Positions 26,951 through 35,587 of a DNA stretch of 64,000 bases are shown piece by piece (position 1 is the first letter of the stretch; each line of letters opens with the position of its first letter). The DNA is from Paraburkholderia sabiae (GTDB lineage: Bacteria > Pseudomonadota > Gammaproteobacteria > Burkholderiales > Burkholderiaceae): positions 868,001 through 932,000 of the forward strand of contig NZ_CP125296.1 in NCBI RefSeq assembly GCF_030412785.1, written 5' to 3'. The notes under the pieces are model-generated. The model was given only the letters and a program-made list of their open reading frames with translations, was not told where the DNA came from and did not search any database. A program made the translations under genes and the position numbers.

Positions 26951-27607
26951 ATGCAGTTCGATCTGTCTGTCATCGTCGATGCGCTGCCCGCGCTGCTGCA
27001 GGGCGCACGGCTCACGGTGCTGATTACCATCGCGGGCCTTGCTGGAGGGCTGGCCGTCGGTTTTCTGTTCGGCCTGATGCGCGCCTACGGCAATGCGTTC
27101 ATGCAAAAGATCGCCTTCGCGTACGTGGAATTCGTGCGCGGCACGCCGATCGTCGTGCAGGTGATGTTCATCTATTTCGCGCTACCCGTGCTGCTGAATG
27201 TACGCGTCGATGCGTTGACGGCGGCCGTCGTGTCGATCGTCGTCAACTCGGGCGCCTACATTGCCGAGATCGTGCGCGGCTCGTTCCTGTCGGTGCCGCG
27301 CGGTCTGAAGGAAGCAGGACTCGCGCTCGGCATGCCGATGTGGCGCGTACTCGCGTTCGTCATCGGACCGATCGCCATTCGCCGCATGACGCCGTCGCTG
27401 GGCAACCAGTTCATCGTGAGCCTGAAGGACACGTCGCTCTTCATCGTGATCGGCGTCGGCGAACTGACGCGCCAGGGCCAGGAAATCATGGCCTCGAATT
27501 TCAGGGCGGTTGAAATCTGGACAGCAGTGGCCGCGATCTATCTGTGCATGATCGGCGTGCTCACGTTCTGCCTGCGCACGATGGAAAGGAGGATGCGGAT
27601 ACTATGA
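26951..27607 (+). CDS. Amino-acid-type ABC transporter permease
   Basis: Inner-membrane permease of 218 residues (GlnP/HisM family) with five hydrophobic segments, [11 protein letters not shown] and the EAA loop ([26 protein letters not shown]). ATG 26951 follows GGGAGAGAAGTC. As the only permease gene here it probably works as a homodimer. Its stop overlaps the ATPase start (ATGA). Confidence 0.93.
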   Translation: MQFDLSVIVDALPALLQGARLTVLITIAGLAGGLAVGFLFGLMRAYGNAFMQKIAFAYVEFVRGTPIVVQVMFIYFALPVLLNVRVDALTAAVVSIVVNSGAYIAEIVRGSFLSVPRGLKEAGLALGMPMWRVLAFVIGPIAIRRMTPSLGNQFIVSLKDTSLFIVIGVGELTRQGQEIMASNFRAVEIWTAVAAIYLCMIGVLTFCLRTMERRMRIL

Positions 27608-28341
27608 GCGCACTCGACATGGTTCAATTCAGGCAGGTTACGAAACGCTTCGGACAGACTACCGTGCTCGATAGCGTCGATCTGAACATCGGTACCGGCG
27701 AGGTCGTGGTGCTGATCGGTCCGTCGGGTTCGGGCAAATCGACGCTGCTGCGATGTATCAATGCGCTGGAGCATATCGACGGCGGCGATCTGATCGTCGA
27801 CGGCATCAGCGTGCTGGGCGGCACGAAGAAGGTCCGTGAGATCCGCCGGGAAGCGGGCATGGTGTTCCAGCAGTTCAATCTGTTTCCGCAACTGACGGCG
27901 CTCGAAAATGTCGCGTTCGGTCCGCGTCAGGTACGCGGCATGAGCAAGGACGAAGCTGAAGCTTTGGCGCGTGAACTGCTCGCGAAAGTCGGCCTCGCGG
28001 AGCGCGTCGGACACTACGCGAGCGAGTTGTCGGGCGGACAGCAGCAACGTGTGGCGATCGCACGCGCGCTCGCCGTCAAGCCGAAGCTGATGCTGTTCGA
28101 CGAGCCGACGTCCGCACTCGATCCTGAACTGCGTCAGGAGGTGCTGCGCGTGATGCAGTCGCTGGCGGAAGAGGGTATGACGATGGTCGTCGTGACGCAC
28201 GAGATGGCGTTCGCGCGCAGGGTCGGCACGCGGCTCATCTTCATGGAACATGGTCATATCGCCGTCGACGGCCCGCCTGCGGCGCTGCTCGATAACCCGC
28301 CTAATCAGCGGCTGCGCGATTTCCTTCAACACGTCGAGTGA
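27604..28341 (+). CDS. Amino-acid-type ABC transporter ATPase (GlnQ type)
   Basis: 245 residues with Walker A (G-P-S-G-S-G-K-S-T), Q-loop (M-V-F-Q-Q-F-N-L-F), signature L-S-G-G-Q-Q-Q-R-V, Walker B ([12 protein letters not shown]) and the H-loop (V-V-T-H-E-M). Overlaps the permease gene by four bases, indicating translational coupling. Powers the importer encoded immediately upstream. Confidence 0.95.
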   Translation: MSALDMVQFRQVTKRFGQTTVLDSVDLNIGTGEVVVLIGPSGSGKSTLLRCINALEHIDGGDLIVDGISVLGGTKKVREIRREAGMVFQQFNLFPQLTALENVAFGPRQVRGMSKDEAEALARELLAKVGLAERVGHYASELSGGQQQRVAIARALAVKPKLMLFDEPTSALDPELRQEVLRVMQSLAEEGMTMVVVTHEMAFARRVGTRLIFMEHGHIAVDGPPAALLDNPPNQRLRDFLQHVE

Positions 28342-28351
28342 TTCCGTTCAC

Positions 28352-29437
28352 ATGCCTGCACTTGGTTATATAGAAGTTTCCGGTTCGCCCTTCGAGGCGG
28401 GCCAGGCGTTGGGGCGCTTCGGCGCCGCTGCCGTACATCGTCATCTCGTGCAGTCGGCTGCCTGGCACGATGTCATGCGATCGCGCGGTACCCCGCTTGC
28501 CGCCGCGCTCGCCACGCAGGCGCAGCAGTGTTTCCCGCGCGTCTGGTCGGAGTTGCAGGGGCTCGCCGAGGGCCTCGCTTTGCCGTTCGAGGACGTCTTC
28601 CTGTGGAACTGCCGGGGGGACGTCTGGGCGTCGGCGCCTGACGGCTGCACGACGGTCCAGTTGCCTGCAGCTGACCATAAGCGCATCACTCACAACGAAG
28701 ACGGCGATCCCGGTTTCGCGGGACATTGCGCGATCGCGCAATGCCATATCGACGGCAGCCCCGGCTTCGCCGCGTTCGTTTATCCGGGCTCGTTGCCGGG
28801 TCATACATTCGCCGTCACGGATGCAGGTCTTGCCGTCACCGTCAACAATCTCCGGCAACTCGAAGCGCAGGCAGGCGTGCCGCGTATGGTGCTCACACGC
28901 GCCGTGCTGGATGCGCGCGATCTCGATGCCGCGGTCAGCGTGTTGCGCGACCATCCGCGCGCAGGCGGTTTTCATCTGACGCTCGCGCACCGTGCGAGCG
29001 CCGCGTTGTTGAGCGTGGAGTTCAGCGCGCACGGTTGCTCGGTGCAGGAGGTGACACGCCCGTCGCTGCATGCGAATCATGCGATCCATCCCGCGATGAG
29101 CGGATTTGCGCAGCGCGTGACGGATTCGTCGCGTCATCGGCAGGCACGCGGCAACGCGCTGCTGCATGAAGCGGATCGTTCCGGGTACGAACCCGACCCG
29201 CTCGCGATCCTCGCCGACACGCACGATGCGTCGCTGCCGATCTATCGCGCGGATCCCGCCGATCCCGACGACGAAAACACGCTTGCAACCGCCGATATCA
29301 TGATCAGGGCGTCTCACATAGAATGGGACGTTTATGAACAGCCGGGGACGCCGCCCCGATATCGAATGATCGATGGACACAGACAAACGAACGACACGCC
29401 GCAAGGCTACGAGCAGCGACGACGCGAAGGCGCCTGA
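28352..29437 (+). CDS. C45-type autoproteolytic Ntn hydrolase/acyltransferase
   Basis: 361 residues related to acyl-CoA:6-aminopenicillanate acyltransferase (peptidase family C45), Ntn fold that self-cleaves to expose a catalytic Cys. Seen: the N-terminal G-S-P-F-E-A-G-Q-A-L-G-R, the E-G-L-A-L-P-F-E-D-V-F-L-W-N region, and the cleavage site at D-G-C99-T-T, followed by H-N-E-D (H113) and N-N-L-R at about 168. Bacterial homologues usually hydrolyse amide bonds of N-acyl amino acids or similar. No signal peptide, so it acts in the cytoplasm on what the upstream ABC transporter imports (inference). Starts 10 bp after the ATPase stop and overlaps the regulator by 65 bp. Confidence 0.85.
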   Translation: MPALGYIEVSGSPFEAGQALGRFGAAAVHRHLVQSAAWHDVMRSRGTPLAAALATQAQQCFPRVWSELQGLAEGLALPFEDVFLWNCRGDVWASAPDGCTTVQLPAADHKRITHNEDGDPGFAGHCAIAQCHIDGSPGFAAFVYPGSLPGHTFAVTDAGLAVTVNNLRQLEAQAGVPRMVLTRAVLDARDLDAAVSVLRDHPRAGGFHLTLAHRASAALLSVEFSAHGCSVQEVTRPSLHANHAIHPAMSGFAQRVTDSSRHRQARGNALLHEADRSGYEPDPLAILADTHDASLPIYRADPADPDDENTLATADIMIRASHIEWDVYEQPGTPPRYRMIDGHRQTNDTPQGYEQRRREGA

Positions 29438-30371
29438 CGCGATCGGCACTGCACCGCGCAGTGTCGACGGACTGCGCGAGCTGATTGTGCGCATCGGCCG
29501 CGACGAGGCGGGCGTTTCGCTCGGCGGCAAGGCGCATACCGTGCTGGCCAGGCTGCTCGAACGGCCCGAGGAAGTGGCCGTGCGCACCATTACGGATCTG
29601 GCGACTTCGCTCGACGTCAACGCGTCGACGCTGACGCGTCTGAGCACGAAACTCGGCTACACCGGCTTCGCGGATTTTCAGAGCGTGTTCCGCGATTCAC
29701 TTGCGCAACGGCATCGGCATTTCTATACGCATCAGGCGGAACGGCTCGTGTCCGGGCAGAAGACGCGCGAACACGGCGGCGCGCGTCCAGAGGGAGCGCC
29801 TGAAGTCGATGTCGTCGCGCAACTCGCGCGTGAATCGATCGGCAATGTCGAGACGTTTCTTTCGCGACTGTCTCCCGTCGATCTGCGCGGCGCGGCAACC
29901 TTGCTCGCCGACACACCGCGCGTGCGCGTGCACGGGTTGCGGCAGTTCAGCGCGTTGGCCAGCTTCCTGTGCTATGGGCTAGGCATGATCCGCACGGATG
30001 TCGCCTTGCTCGATGCGCAAGGTCTCGGTGTCGCGGAAGGTCTCGCCCAGTTGCAACCCGGCGATGTCGTCGTCGTGACGAGCGTCGCGCCCTATACGCG
30101 CAGCGTCGCCGAAGCGGCCGTAGCAGCCGCAGAGGCCGGCATGATCGTCATCGCGATCACCGATACGCTCGCATCGCCGCTCGTGCCGCCCGCCCGTCAC
30201 GCCTTTCTGATTCCGCACGACAGCAGCTTCTTCAGCAACAGCATGGGTGCGTATCTGATTTTTTGCGAAGGCTTGCTCAATCTCGTCGCGACACATCTTG
30301 GCGAACGCTCGCTGGAGGCGCTGTCGCGGCGTGAGCGCCTGATTACGGCGTTGGGGATCGAGCGGGACTGA
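29373..30371 (+). CDS. RpiR/MurR-family regulator (HTH + SIS)
   Basis: 332 residues: basic disordered N-terminus, HTH_6 domain about 30-110 (V-R-T-I-T-D-L-A-T-S-L-D-V-N-A-S-T-L-T-R), SIS domain about 165-300 (R-V-H-G-L-R-Q-F-S; G-D-V-V-V-V-T-S; M-I-V-I-A-I-T-D). Such regulators usually bind phosphosugars, but members linked to amino-acid use also exist. Its first 65 bp lie inside the hydrolase gene, so it belongs to the operon and probably regulates it through the palindromes at 26099-26143. Confidence 0.9.
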   Translation: MDTDKRTTRRKATSSDDAKAPDAIGTAPRSVDGLRELIVRIGRDEAGVSLGGKAHTVLARLLERPEEVAVRTITDLATSLDVNASTLTRLSTKLGYTGFADFQSVFRDSLAQRHRHFYTHQAERLVSGQKTREHGGARPEGAPEVDVVAQLARESIGNVETFLSRLSPVDLRGAATLLADTPRVRVHGLRQFSALASFLCYGLGMIRTDVALLDAQGLGVAEGLAQLQPGDVVVVTSVAPYTRSVAEAAVAAAEAGMIVIAITDTLASPLVPPARHAFLIPHDSSFFSNSMGAYLIFCEGLLNLVATHLGERSLEALSRRERLITALGIERD

Positions 30372-30551
30372 CGCTATCGGCGCCGCGCGAAATTGCGAAG
30401 ACGTAAGCAGCGCAGGCATTCGGCGAAAGTGAAGGCGTTCGCCGGGCACGTCGCGAGGGAAATGGGACAATGACGGACATCCGCCAGGACCGATTCCGTC
30501 CTACGAATCAGGGCGCGGCGTGGTCAATGTTCCATCGACGGGGAGTGCATC

Positions 30552-30953
30552 ATGGCAAGCGAGTGGACACGCCGGTTCAAGCTGTTCGTTCAGCGTTTCT
30601 GGCAACCCACCAGCGCATGCATGACCTGTATGCCGGGCAGTTGGGGCAACATTTTGAGCGCGGTGCACTGGGCCATTGCAATCAGGACGGGATTGCTGAC
30701 GGGCCTGCTGGCTGTGCTGCTCACGTTCACGCCGGCCGCAAAGCTCTTTACGCATCGATACGGCAATGCGCTGATCGTCGCCTGTCTGACGGCCCTGGGC
30801 GACGCCTACTCGCATAAGAGCCACTACCGTATTCCTGCTGTCGAGCACATCGCGACGGGCGTTGTCTCCGGTCTGATCGCGCTGGTCGCGTCATACCTTC
30901 TCGAAGATCGCGCGCGGCGGATTCGCGCGGTGTGGACGCGCGTCTTCGGTTAG
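30552..30953 (+). CDS. Hypothetical inner-membrane protein
   Basis: 133 residues, function not recognised. Three to four hydrophobic segments (about 36-60, 75-88, 100-118) with C-M-T-C-M near residue 23-27 in the N-terminal part and a basic C-terminus. ATG 30552 has GGGAG seven bases upstream. It stands alone between the RpiR operon and the convergent sugar transporter. Confidence 0.72.
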   Translation: MASEWTRRFKLFVQRFWQPTSACMTCMPGSWGNILSAVHWAIAIRTGLLTGLLAVLLTFTPAAKLFTHRYGNALIVACLTALGDAYSHKSHYRIPAVEHIATGVVSGLIALVASYLLEDRARRIRAVWTRVFG

Positions 30954-30965
30954 TGTCAGTCGACG

Positions 30966-31739
30966 CTACGAGGTCTGCCCACGCATCGCCCGATACTCGC
31001 GCCGGACGATATCCATCAACTCGGCAACGGATGTGCTGACCGACTCCCGTTCGTACGTCACGCGTCCACGCTGCATGAGCATCACGCGATCGGCGATGTC
31101 GAGCGTCTGCGCGTAGTTGTGCATGATCATGATGATCGAAAGATCGCCTTTTTCCTTGAGCCGCAGGATCAGGTCGATGATCAATCCCGCCTCGCGCGCG
31201 CCCATCGCGGCCAGCGGTTCGTCGAGCAACAGGATCTTCGCGTTCGAATTGACCGCGCGCGCCACCGCAATCGCCTGACGTTGACCACCCGAAAGCTGCT
31301 CGACGGGCAGATCCACGGAAGGCACGTGCACGCCGATTTCTTCGAGGCATTCCGCCGCGCGCCGACGCATCGCCTTATGGTTGAGCAGGCGGAACGGACC
31401 GGGCCGAATGATCTCCCGGTTGAGAAACATGTTGTGGTAAATGCTCAGCGAATTGGCGAGCGCGAGATCCTGATACACACATTCGATACCGAGCGCGCGC
31501 GCATGATCGACCGAGCGCAGCAAGGTTTCCTCGCCGCCGAGATACAGCCTGCCGCTCGTCTGCTGATGAAAGCCGGTGAGAATCTTGATGAGCGTTGATT
31601 TGCCCGCGCCGTTGTCGCCGAGAATGCCGAGAATCTCGCCCTGGCGCAAAGTTAGCGACACGCCGTCGAGCGCCGTCACCGCGCCAAAACGCTTGACGAT
31701 ATCTTCTCCGCGCAGCGCCTCCGACGGCACCGAGGACAT
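30966..31739 (-). CDS. Sugar ABC transporter ATPase, single-domain FrcA type
   Basis: 257 residues. Walker A (G-D-N-G-A-G-K-S-T), signature L-S-G-G-Q-R-Q and Walker B (I-L-L-L-D-E-P-L-A-A-M). Only one ABC domain, unlike two-domain RbsA/XylG, so it resembles FrcA of the fructose system. Its ATG overlaps the permease TGA (ATGA), so the three-gene unit is translationally coupled. Confidence 0.92.
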   Translation of the reverse strand: MSSVPSEALRGEDIVKRFGAVTALDGVSLTLRQGEILGILGDNGAGKSTLIKILTGFHQQTSGRLYLGGEETLLRSVDHARALGIECVYQDLALANSLSIYHNMFLNREIIRPGPFRLLNHKAMRRRAAECLEEIGVHVPSVDLPVEQLSGGQRQAIAVARAVNSNAKILLLDEPLAAMGAREAGLIIDLILRLKEKGDLSIIMIMHNYAQTLDIADRVMLMQRGRVTYERESVSTSVAELMDIVRREYRAMRGQTS

Positions 31740-32737
31740 CACGATCCTCCTTTGCGCGCGAGACGGACGACGTGGATGTTGAAGATCATCGCCGCGAGAA
31801 TGGCCGCGCCGAGAATCATGTTGAACGTGAAGGCGTTGATGCCGATCAGCGTGAAGCCGTCGTTCAGGATGCCGAGCACGGCCGCGCCGATCAGCCCGCC
31901 GATGATCGTCCCCGAGCCGCCCGCGAGCGGCGTGCCGCCTATCACCGCGGCCGCCACGGCGAGGAACATGATCTGGTTGCCGCCCGCTTGCGGATCGATC
32001 GACGAAATGCGGAAGCCTTCGAGAATGCCCGTGAAGCCCGCGAGCACGGCTGCCAGGATGAAGTTGCCGAGCTTCAGACGCCGGACCTGAATCCCTGCCT
32101 CGCTTGCGCCGAGCGGATTCGCGCCCGACGCGATCGTATGCAGCCCCCAGCGCGTGTGACGCAGCGTGATGTGCATGATCGCGGCCAGCGCGATCGCCCA
32201 GAGGATTTCGCTGTATCCCCATGCGCCCATGAATTCGGCGAACATGCCGTCTTCGGGCGGCGAGACGGGCGTGCCGCGCGAGATCGTCAGCGTGAAGCCG
32301 TTCACGAAGAACAGCGTGCCGAGCGTGGTGACGAACGACGGTATGCGCAGATACACCGACACCGCGCCATTCACGAGCCCGATCAGGCCTGCCGCCACGA
32401 TCCCGGCGATCACGGCGAGCCACGCCGGCGCGCCCGCCTCGTGCGCGAAATGCATGACGAACGGCGCGAACGCGAACACCATCCCGGCGGAAAGATCGAT
32501 CTCGCCGCCGATCATCAACATGATTTCGCCGAACGCGATGATGGCGACGGGCGCGATGAACTGCGACAGGTTCTTGAGACTCGCGTCCGTCAGCAGGAAG
32601 TCGTGGTTGGCCGTTTCGAAGTAGGCGCACAGAATGACCGCAACCAGCAGGATGCGAATCTCGCTCGAGCGCACGATCGACCGCGACCACAGTCGCGGCC
32701 GTTGCGCCTTGCTCGTATCCGTCACGGAAGACGTCAC
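31739..32737 (-). CDS. Sugar ABC transporter permease (RbsC/FrcC type)
   Basis: 332-residue permease of the CUT2 family with 8-10 hydrophobic segments and the conserved G-E-I-D-L-S-A-G and R-I-P-S-F-V-T-T-L-G-T-L motifs. GTG start at 32737 overlaps the binding-protein stop by four bases. Middle gene of binding protein, permease, ATPase. Confidence 0.92.
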   Translation of the reverse strand: MTSSVTDTSKAQRPRLWSRSIVRSSEIRILLVAVILCAYFETANHDFLLTDASLKNLSQFIAPVAIIAFGEIMLMIGGEIDLSAGMVFAFAPFVMHFAHEAGAPAWLAVIAGIVAAGLIGLVNGAVSVYLRIPSFVTTLGTLFFVNGFTLTISRGTPVSPPEDGMFAEFMGAWGYSEILWAIALAAIMHITLRHTRWGLHTIASGANPLGASEAGIQVRRLKLGNFILAAVLAGFTGILEGFRISSIDPQAGGNQIMFLAVAAAVIGGTPLAGGSGTIIGGLIGAAVLGILNDGFTLIGINAFTFNMILGAAILAAMIFNIHVVRLARKGGS

Positions 32738-33813
32738 CCCTTGATCGCTCCCGAGCGCGGCACGATTTCAGGCTTCGTGCTCTTGCCTTCGTAGCGTGTC
32801 GACGTGTTCAGATAAGGATCGACCGAACCCTTCGTCACGAACTTCAGGCCGGTGTTCACGTTGGCCGGCCCGACGAGACCGCCCGACGCAAGATACACGA
32901 ACGCCTGCACCACGGTATAGAAACCTTGCACGTAAGGCTGCTGATCGATCGTGAAGTCGAGAAAACCGTCGTGGATCAACTGGACCGTGCGCGGCAGCAG
33001 ATCGAAGCCGCCGCCATGCACGCCTTTCGACGGCAGGTTGTTTTCCTTCATCACCTCGGCGACGCCTTGCGTGCTGCCTGCATCGACGGCAAACATGCCT
33101 TTTAGATCCTGGTGACCGAGATAGAACGACTTGATCTTCGACAGCTCTTCGTTGACCGTCGCGCCCGTCGCGATGGTCTGCACGTCGATCTTCTTGCCCG
33201 ACTTCTTGATCGCGGCCGTGGCGCCGTCGAGGCGCGGCTGGATGTTGAGCTGACCCGGCGTCGCGATGAACAGGCCGACCGTGCCGCTGTCGATCAGGCT
33301 CGCGATGCGTTCGCCCATCTGATAGCCGGACAGATACAGATCCTGGCCGATGTAGCTCAGCCGCGGATTCGTCGAACCCTGCGGCGCGTCGGCGTTGTAA
33401 GCGAACACGGGAATCCCGGCGTCGAGCGCGGCCTGGATCGGTTTGTCGAACGCTTTCGGATCGACGATCGGCACGGCGATCGCGTCGGCTTTCCCGGCGA
33501 TCGCGGCGTTGACGGCGTTGACCATCTCGGCGATATCGGCGTTGGCCGAACCCGACCACTGATAGTCCATGCCGAGCAGGGCCGTGGCGTCCTGGATGCC
33601 GTATTGCGTCGGAACAAAAAACGGATTCGTCGTCACGTGATTGACGAAGACGATTTTCCAGCGCTTGTGCGCGGGAAACGGACCGCCTTCGGCTGCCATT
33701 GCCGGGGTGACCACGCCACCCAGCAGCGCCATCGCCGCGCTCAGGGCGGCGCCTTGCAGCATGCCGCGACGCATACTTTGAACTTCGCCTTTCGATTCTT
33801 GCTCACTGGCCAT
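32734..33813 (-). CDS. Periplasmic sugar-binding protein (CUT2 family)
   Basis: 359 residues of the periplasmic binding protein-1 type (RbsB/FrcB). The N-terminal signal contains a twin-arginine (S-M-R-R-G-M-L-Q) before a hydrophobic run ending A-M-A, so Tat export is possible. Core: N-H-V-T-T-N-P-F-F, A-D-A-I-A-V-P-I-V-D-P, V-F-A-Y-N-A-D-A-P. ATG 33813 has GGAGG five bases upstream. Ligand probably a monosaccharide or related polyol. No catabolic gene adjoins it. Confidence 0.92.
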   Translation of the reverse strand: MASEQESKGEVQSMRRGMLQGAALSAAMALLGGVVTPAMAAEGGPFPAHKRWKIVFVNHVTTNPFFVPTQYGIQDATALLGMDYQWSGSANADIAEMVNAVNAAIAGKADAIAVPIVDPKAFDKPIQAALDAGIPVFAYNADAPQGSTNPRLSYIGQDLYLSGYQMGERIASLIDSGTVGLFIATPGQLNIQPRLDGATAAIKKSGKKIDVQTIATGATVNEELSKIKSFYLGHQDLKGMFAVDAGSTQGVAEVMKENNLPSKGVHGGGFDLLPRTVQLIHDGFLDFTIDQQPYVQGFYTVVQAFVYLASGGLVGPANVNTGLKFVTKGSVDPYLNTSTRYEGKSTKPEIVPRSGAIKG

Positions 33814-33989
33814 GTCATCCTCCGGACTTCGAGTTATCAAATGACTAGCTGCGCATGACGACGCGGTGCGAGAAAGCATCAATACCGGGCAAATTCATCG
33901 TACACAATTCCATGCGCACGCTCCTCACCGCCCCGCAGAAAATGCTATATCACGCCCTTCGCGTGAATAATCAACGTATACCCTAGAAG

Positions 33990-34000
33990 TAGTCAGACTA
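33990..34000. promoter_or_regulatory. TNGTNNNACNA palindrome, GntR/FadR-type site
   Basis: TAGTC-A-GACTA, a perfect 11-bp palindrome that matches the TNGTNNNACNA form bound by FadR-subfamily GntR regulators (recalled consensus). It lies 176 bp upstream of the sugar-binding protein start. No gntR gene is seen in the window, so the regulator would be encoded elsewhere. Confidence 0.4.
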
Positions 34001-34112
34001 TTAGTGCGTGGCGATACCGCCGGTTGATTGACCTTTCAGCCTCGAGATTTCCGGTGGTTGAATCGGAGGATGACGGTTAGGGATCCGATGCGACGCCCGC
34101 CGCGCGACTAGT

Positions 34113-34197
34113 GGTTTTCCCCTCCTATGCGAGCGCCGCATACGGGCATGCACACCCGGCATCATCGTCTTTTTCTTCGTGCCTACCATCCGTTCTG
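34113..34197 (+). promoter_or_regulatory. Conserved promoter block, copy A (asparaginase)
   Basis: Aligns without gaps to 36503-36587 (63 of 85 identical by hand count). Key elements: GGTTTTCC, the inverted repeat TATGCG-N5-CGCATA (34126-34142), GCATGC (34146-34151), CCGGCAT (34156-34162), CGTCTTTTT and TACCATCCGTTCTG at the right end. The inverted repeats suit a LysR protein, and one is encoded between the two copies. TACCAT may act as the -10 box. Confidence 0.75.
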
Positions 34198-34294
34198 GCG
34201 CGTGTGGCGGCCGTGATCCACCGTATCGAACGCGCACACGCCAATCAGATTCGCCCCTGCGTCCACACGATTCTTTACCGGTGCACATGCCATC

Positions 34295-35422
34295 ATGAAT
34301 ACCATGCCACGACTCGTCACATCGTCCTGCCTCACCGTCAGTGCTTTACTGATCGCCGCATGTATCGCGCTTCCCCTTTGTTCGACGGCGGCCCAGGCTG
34401 CCGACACGGCGACAACTTCGAACAGTCGACAGAGCCTTCCCCGTGTAATCGTCCTCGCAACGGGCGGAACGATATCGGGAACCGCGGACGCCCGGTCTGC
34501 GATCGGCTACAACTCGGGCGAACGGACCGGGAAGCAGTTGATCAAGGACGTCCCGGACATCGGGAAATTCGCGACGATCAGCGCGGAACAGATTTCGAAT
34601 GTCGGCTCGCAAGACATGAGCGACGGCATCTGGTTCCAGCTGGCGAAGCGTATCGATGAGATCTTCGCCAGGGGCGAGGCAGAGGGTGTCGTGATCACCC
34701 ACGGTACCGATACGATGGAGGAGACGGCCTTCTTCCTGAAAAACGTATTGCACTCCCGTCAGCCAGTGGTCCTGGTCGGATCGATGCGGCCGGGCGGGGT
34801 GGTCGGTGCCGATGGCCCGAACAATCTTCTGGAGGCGGTGGAGGTTGCTGCCAGCCCGCAATCGAAAGGACGTGGAGTCATGGTCGTCATGAACGACACG
34901 ATTCATGACCCACGCTGGATCACGAAGACGAATACGACTTCGGTTCAGACTTTCATGTCCCCGAACGCCGGTCCGATCGGTTACGTGGACCCGGCATCCG
35001 TCCGCTACGTCGCGCCTGCCACGGAAGCTCGCCCGTCAGGCTTCACGCTGCCTGCAGCCGGCCAGTTGCCTCGCGTGGACATCGTCTATGCGCACAGCAA
35101 TATGGATGCATCGCAGATCGATCATGCCGTCGCTGACAACGCGAAAGGCATCATCGTTGCCGGTGTCGGCGATGGCGACGTCTCCAAGGCTGCATTGTCT
35201 GCGATGGAGCGTGCGGCAAAGATGGGAATCGTCGTGGTTCGCGCTTCCCGCGTTGGGACAGGATTCGTGAACCGGAACGTCGAGATCGACGATGACAAGA
35301 GCGGCTTCGTTGCATCGCTCGATCTCAATCCGCAGAAGGCCCGCCTGTTGACGCAATTGCTGATCGCAAACGGTGTCACCACGCCTGCGAAAGTGCAGGA
35401 TGCGTTTTCGACTACGTATTGA
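34295..35422 (+). CDS. ansB: Exported type II L-asparaginase (asparaginase/glutaminase)
   Basis: Hydrolyses L-asparagine (often glutamine too) to aspartate and ammonia in the periplasm. 375 residues with an N-terminal signal peptide (about 1-36, hydrophobic C-L-T-V-S-A-L-L-I-A-A-C, ending A-Q-A-A), then the two catalytic-threonine signatures: A-T-G-G-T-I-S-G near 55 and T-H-G-T-D-T-M-E-E-T near 135, plus the S-M-R-P-G segment. Length normal for the periplasmic class. ATG 34295 or 34304. First gene of the Asn/Asp island; aspartate released outside can be taken up by the symporter downstream. Confidence 0.93.
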   Translation: MNTMPRLVTSSCLTVSALLIAACIALPLCSTAAQAADTATTSNSRQSLPRVIVLATGGTISGTADARSAIGYNSGERTGKQLIKDVPDIGKFATISAEQISNVGSQDMSDGIWFQLAKRIDEIFARGEAEGVVITHGTDTMEETAFFLKNVLHSRQPVVLVGSMRPGGVVGADGPNNLLEAVEVAASPQSKGRGVMVVMNDTIHDPRWITKTNTTSVQTFMSPNAGPIGYVDPASVRYVAPATEARPSGFTLPAAGQLPRVDIVYAHSNMDASQIDHAVADNAKGIIVAGVGDGDVSKAALSAMERAAKMGIVVVRASRVGTGFVNRNVEIDDDKSGFVASLDLNPQKARLLTQLLIANGVTTPAKVQDAFSTTY

Positions 35423-35445
35423 TTTCAGGTGTGCCGTGCTATCCG

Positions 35446-35469
35446 AACCGCGTCCCTTGGGACGCGGTT
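35446..35469 (+). terminator. Hairpin terminator after asparaginase
   Basis: AACCGCGTCCC / GGGACGCGGTT, an 11-bp perfect stem (central pairs probably open as loop), 24 bp after the asparaginase stop, followed by a short T-rich GCTTTCGTTT. Confidence 0.75.
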
Positions 35470-35587
35470 GCTTTCGTTTACGGCGTAAGCACGGCCTGGG
35501 CAGCGCATGACGGCGGGCGGGCGCGGTTAGAATGCTGGCGTCGCCGCCGGGCGCGACGTTCGTTCCACACAAGGCTAGCCGCGCGTC

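Larger units (their letters stand above)
33814..34294. other. Regulatory gap between divergent sugar transporter and asparaginase genes
   Basis: About 480 bp without a gene. It holds an 11-bp palindrome (33990-34000) on the transporter side and the conserved 85-bp block (34113-34197) on the asparaginase side. Confidence 0.6.

Noticed and set aside
28301..29647. A 448-codon minus-strand frame over the C45 hydrolase and regulator
   Set aside because: No motif or ribosome binding site; conflicts with two recognisable genes.
31740..32690. Upstream extension of the sugar ATPase frame
   Set aside because: It lies inside the permease gene in another frame; ATG 31739 with ATGA overlap is the natural start.
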